From: an uncultured Rikenellaceae bacterium | GTDB lineage: Bacteria; Bacteroidota; Bacteroidia; Bacteroidales; Rikenellaceae | Length of the DNA: 8,704 nt | Reading direction: 5' to 3' | Assembly: GCA_947038135.1 (NCBI GenBank) | Contig: CAMQVM010000051.1 | Location: 1 to 8,704 of the forward strand | In this document: positions 7,613 through 8,704 of the stretch, piece after piece | Layout: the number at the start of each line of letters is the position of its first letter | Numbering within the stretch: position 1 is the first letter of the stretch | Position numbers and translations under genes: made by a program | Notes under the pieces: model-generated | The model's database searches: none | Seen by the model: the letters and a program-made list of their open reading frames with translations, nothing else | What the model was told of the DNA's origin: nothing

Positions 7613-8213
7613 AATCTTCTATATGTTCTAAAATAATACCAATTATATCTTCAAATTTTCCCACTAACAGTGGCTCTTTATCTTTTGGTAAAGAGAGTAT
7701 AATCGATGATAGATTGTCAAATGATTGATCTATAATCTTTGGCTCTATCTCTTTAATAACTTTCATAACGTTATTCATCATCTCATAGCCAAATGTCACT
7801 TTATAGTATACATCGACCGTTTTTATCTCCACCTCGCTATTGCTTATAGCATCTATTGCCGCCTCTTTATATGCACGTATAAGACCTGGAACACCAAGCT
7901 TTGTGCCTCCAAAATACCTAATCACAACGATTAATATATCTGTTAAATCGTTAGATGTTATCTGCCCCAAAATAGGTTTTCCAGCAGTAGACGAAGGCTC
8001 TCCATCATCTACTGCTCGGGTACGCTTACCATCTGCTCCAAGCTTCCACGCAAAGCAGTGATGGCGTGCATCATAATACTGCTTTTTTAGAGATTGGATT
8101 ATGGGTGCAACCTCCTCTTCACAAGTAATATGATAGGCATACGAGATAAACTTACTACCCTTCTCTTTATAGAGCCCCTCAGAGCTCTCTTTTATTGTTT
8201 TGTAACTATACAT
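7605..8213 (-). CDS. YigZ/IMPACT family protein (UPF0029 plus DUF1949)
   Basis: This 202-residue cytoplasmic protein is nearly the same length as E. coli YigZ (204). The N-terminal UPF0029 domain (about 1-125) has KGSKFI (18-23), DARHHCFAW (48-56), DDGEPSSTAGKPIL (69-82) and the signature VIRYFGGTKLGVPGLIRAY (97-115). The C-terminal DUF1949 domain spans about 138-197 and has a ferredoxin-like fold in known structures. Eukaryotic IMPACT modulates the Gcn2 kinase pathway; the bacterial role is not well established, and a nucleic-acid or ribosome-related role is only suggested. It starts 39 bp after the sulfatase stop, has its own promoter box, and its last 8 bp overlap the pyrB start, so it probably leads a yigZ-pyrB-pyrI transcript. 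I see no Shine-Dalgarno before the ATG. Confidence 0.95.
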   Translation of the reverse strand: MYSYKTIKESSEGLYKEKGSKFISYAYHITCEEEVAPIIQSLKKQYYDARHHCFAWKLGADGKRTRAVDDGEPSSTAGKPILGQITSNDLTDILIVVIRYFGGTKLGVPGLIRAYKEAAIDAISNSEVEIKTVDVYYKVTFGYEMMNNVMKVIKEIEPKIIDQSFDNLSSIILSLPKDKEPLLVGKFEDIIGIILEHIEDYE

Positions 8214-8217
8214 TGTA

Positions 8218-8225
8218 CAAATATA
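8218..8225 (-). promoter_or_regulatory. Bacteroidota -7 box in front of the YigZ gene
   Basis: On the minus strand TATATTTG fits TAnnTTTG exactly and ends only 4 nt before the ATG at 8213. Transcription starting a few bases downstream would give a leaderless or nearly leaderless mRNA. At 19-nt spacing the -33 position reads TCG, one mismatch from TTG. It sits inside the 39-bp gap after the sulfatase gene, so yigZ-pyrB-pyrI need not depend on transcription from upstream. Confidence 0.4.
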
Positions 8226-8252
8226 GATAAATCATTGCTATTTTCGACTATG

Positions 8253-8704
8253 CTAAGGCAGCATTTTATTTTGCGTAATACGCCCAGTGTACTCTTGAAG
8301 CAGAGCTTTGATGCTCTCCTCCATCTTCAAAAGCTGCTCTACATTACTGCCTTTAAGATTATTTTTCAGCAATTTATCTTTTCGATAATTGTACAAAGCG
8401 ATTGATTTATCACCATCAAACTGCAACAGATACTCACCCTCGATATACTGAAATACTCCCCCGCTATGAGTTATACTAAAGTGAGGCTTTAAGCCATCAA
8501 ACATATTATTACCAAATGATACAAACTCGCCATCATAACCTACGAGACTCGCCACAGTAGGTAAAATATCAGCATGTTGAACAACGGTAGTACTATCTCT
8601 AAAACACATATCTGAACGCCCAGGAGCATACACCATCATAGGAACTTTAAAACGCCCCACTGAGGTAGTGAACTCGGGAGTAAAGTGCTGATTAGTGTGA
8701 TCGG
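8253..8704 (-). CDS. LTA-synthase-like sulfatase / phosphoglycerol transferase, C-terminal part
   Basis: Only the last 150 or so codons are in the window; the frame runs open through the right edge, and the GTG at 8660 is internal. The first visible residues, DHTNQHF, are the D-H-T metal-binding motif of the alkaline-phosphatase/sulfatase superfamily. The order after it is typical of the LTA synthase/MdoB branch: VGRFKVPMMVYAPG, then VVQHADILPTVASLVGY, then GNNMFDG, then a tail with FDGDKSIALYNY and a helical end. Relatives are membrane enzymes whose C-terminal catalytic domain faces outside the cytoplasm, moving phosphoglycerol or similar groups onto envelope glycans or lipids. The N-terminal helices and catalytic Thr would lie beyond the window. 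The exact substrate cannot be told from this fragment. Confidence 0.8.
   Translation of the reverse strand, partial: DHTNQHFTPEFTTSVGRFKVPMMVYAPGRSDMCFRDSTTVVQHADILPTVASLVGYDGEFVSFGNNMFDGLKPHFSITHSGGVFQYIEGEYLLQFDGDKSIALYNYRKDKLLKNNLKGSNVEQLLKMEESIKALLQEYTGRITQNKMLP

Noticed and set aside
8214..8252. Terminator between the sulfatase and yigZ genes
   Set aside because: No stem with a T-run is visible in the 39-bp gap, so some read-through from the sulfatase gene is likely.
8094..8405. Plus-strand open frame across the yigZ/sulfatase junction
   Set aside because: It is antisense to two well-supported genes and resembles no family I know.

Overview
The window looks like part of a chromosome from a Bacteroidales (Bacteroidota) bacterium. 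Four things support this. The base composition is AT-rich. Two Bacteroidota-style -7 promoter boxes (TAnnTTTG) lie just upstream of gene starts. Shine-Dalgarno sequences are weak or absent. The gene content also fits: an exported-type GH20 hexosaminidase with a chitobiase-like C-terminus, a DUF2339/DUF3999 membrane pair, a pyrB-pyrI pair and an LTA-synthase-like sulfatase. I cannot name the genus.

Layout, plus strand. A 5'-truncated GH20 beta-N-acetylhexosaminidase occupies positions 2-1768. A 206-bp gap follows, holding a 51-nt near-perfect inverted repeat (1873-1923) and then a promoter box (1937-1944). Next comes a two-gene operon: a DUF2339 polytopic membrane protein (1975-4611) overlapping by 11 bp a DUF3999-like exported, C-terminally anchored protein (4601-5854). 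A strong stem-loop at 5910-5946 has T-runs on both sides and can terminate transcription from either direction.

Layout, minus strand, read from the right edge. The 3' end of an LTA-synthase-family sulfatase is at 8704-8253. After 39 bp comes a YigZ/IMPACT-family gene (8213-7605) with its own near-leaderless promoter box. It overlaps by 8 bp pyrB, the aspartate carbamoyltransferase catalytic chain (7612-6704). After 109 bp comes pyrI, the regulatory chain (6594-6139). The two strands converge on the 5910-5946 terminator; 5947-6138 shows no gene.

Functionally, pyrB and pyrI make the first committed enzyme of pyrimidine synthesis and its CTP/ATP-responsive regulatory subunit. The DUF2339/DUF3999 pair is probably an envelope complex of unknown function: a roughly 23-helix membrane protein with a long low-complexity linker, plus a periplasmic partner. 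The GH20 enzyme and the sulfatase are ordinary glycan- and envelope-processing enzymes.

Most of the window is conventional. The points most worth checking are the PyrI protein, which has serine at the third of its four expected zinc-binding cysteines, the uncharacterised membrane pair with its 12-bp coding repeat, and the long palindrome beside the promoter. I saw no CRISPR array, tRNA, rRNA, insertion sequence or obvious new defence system.
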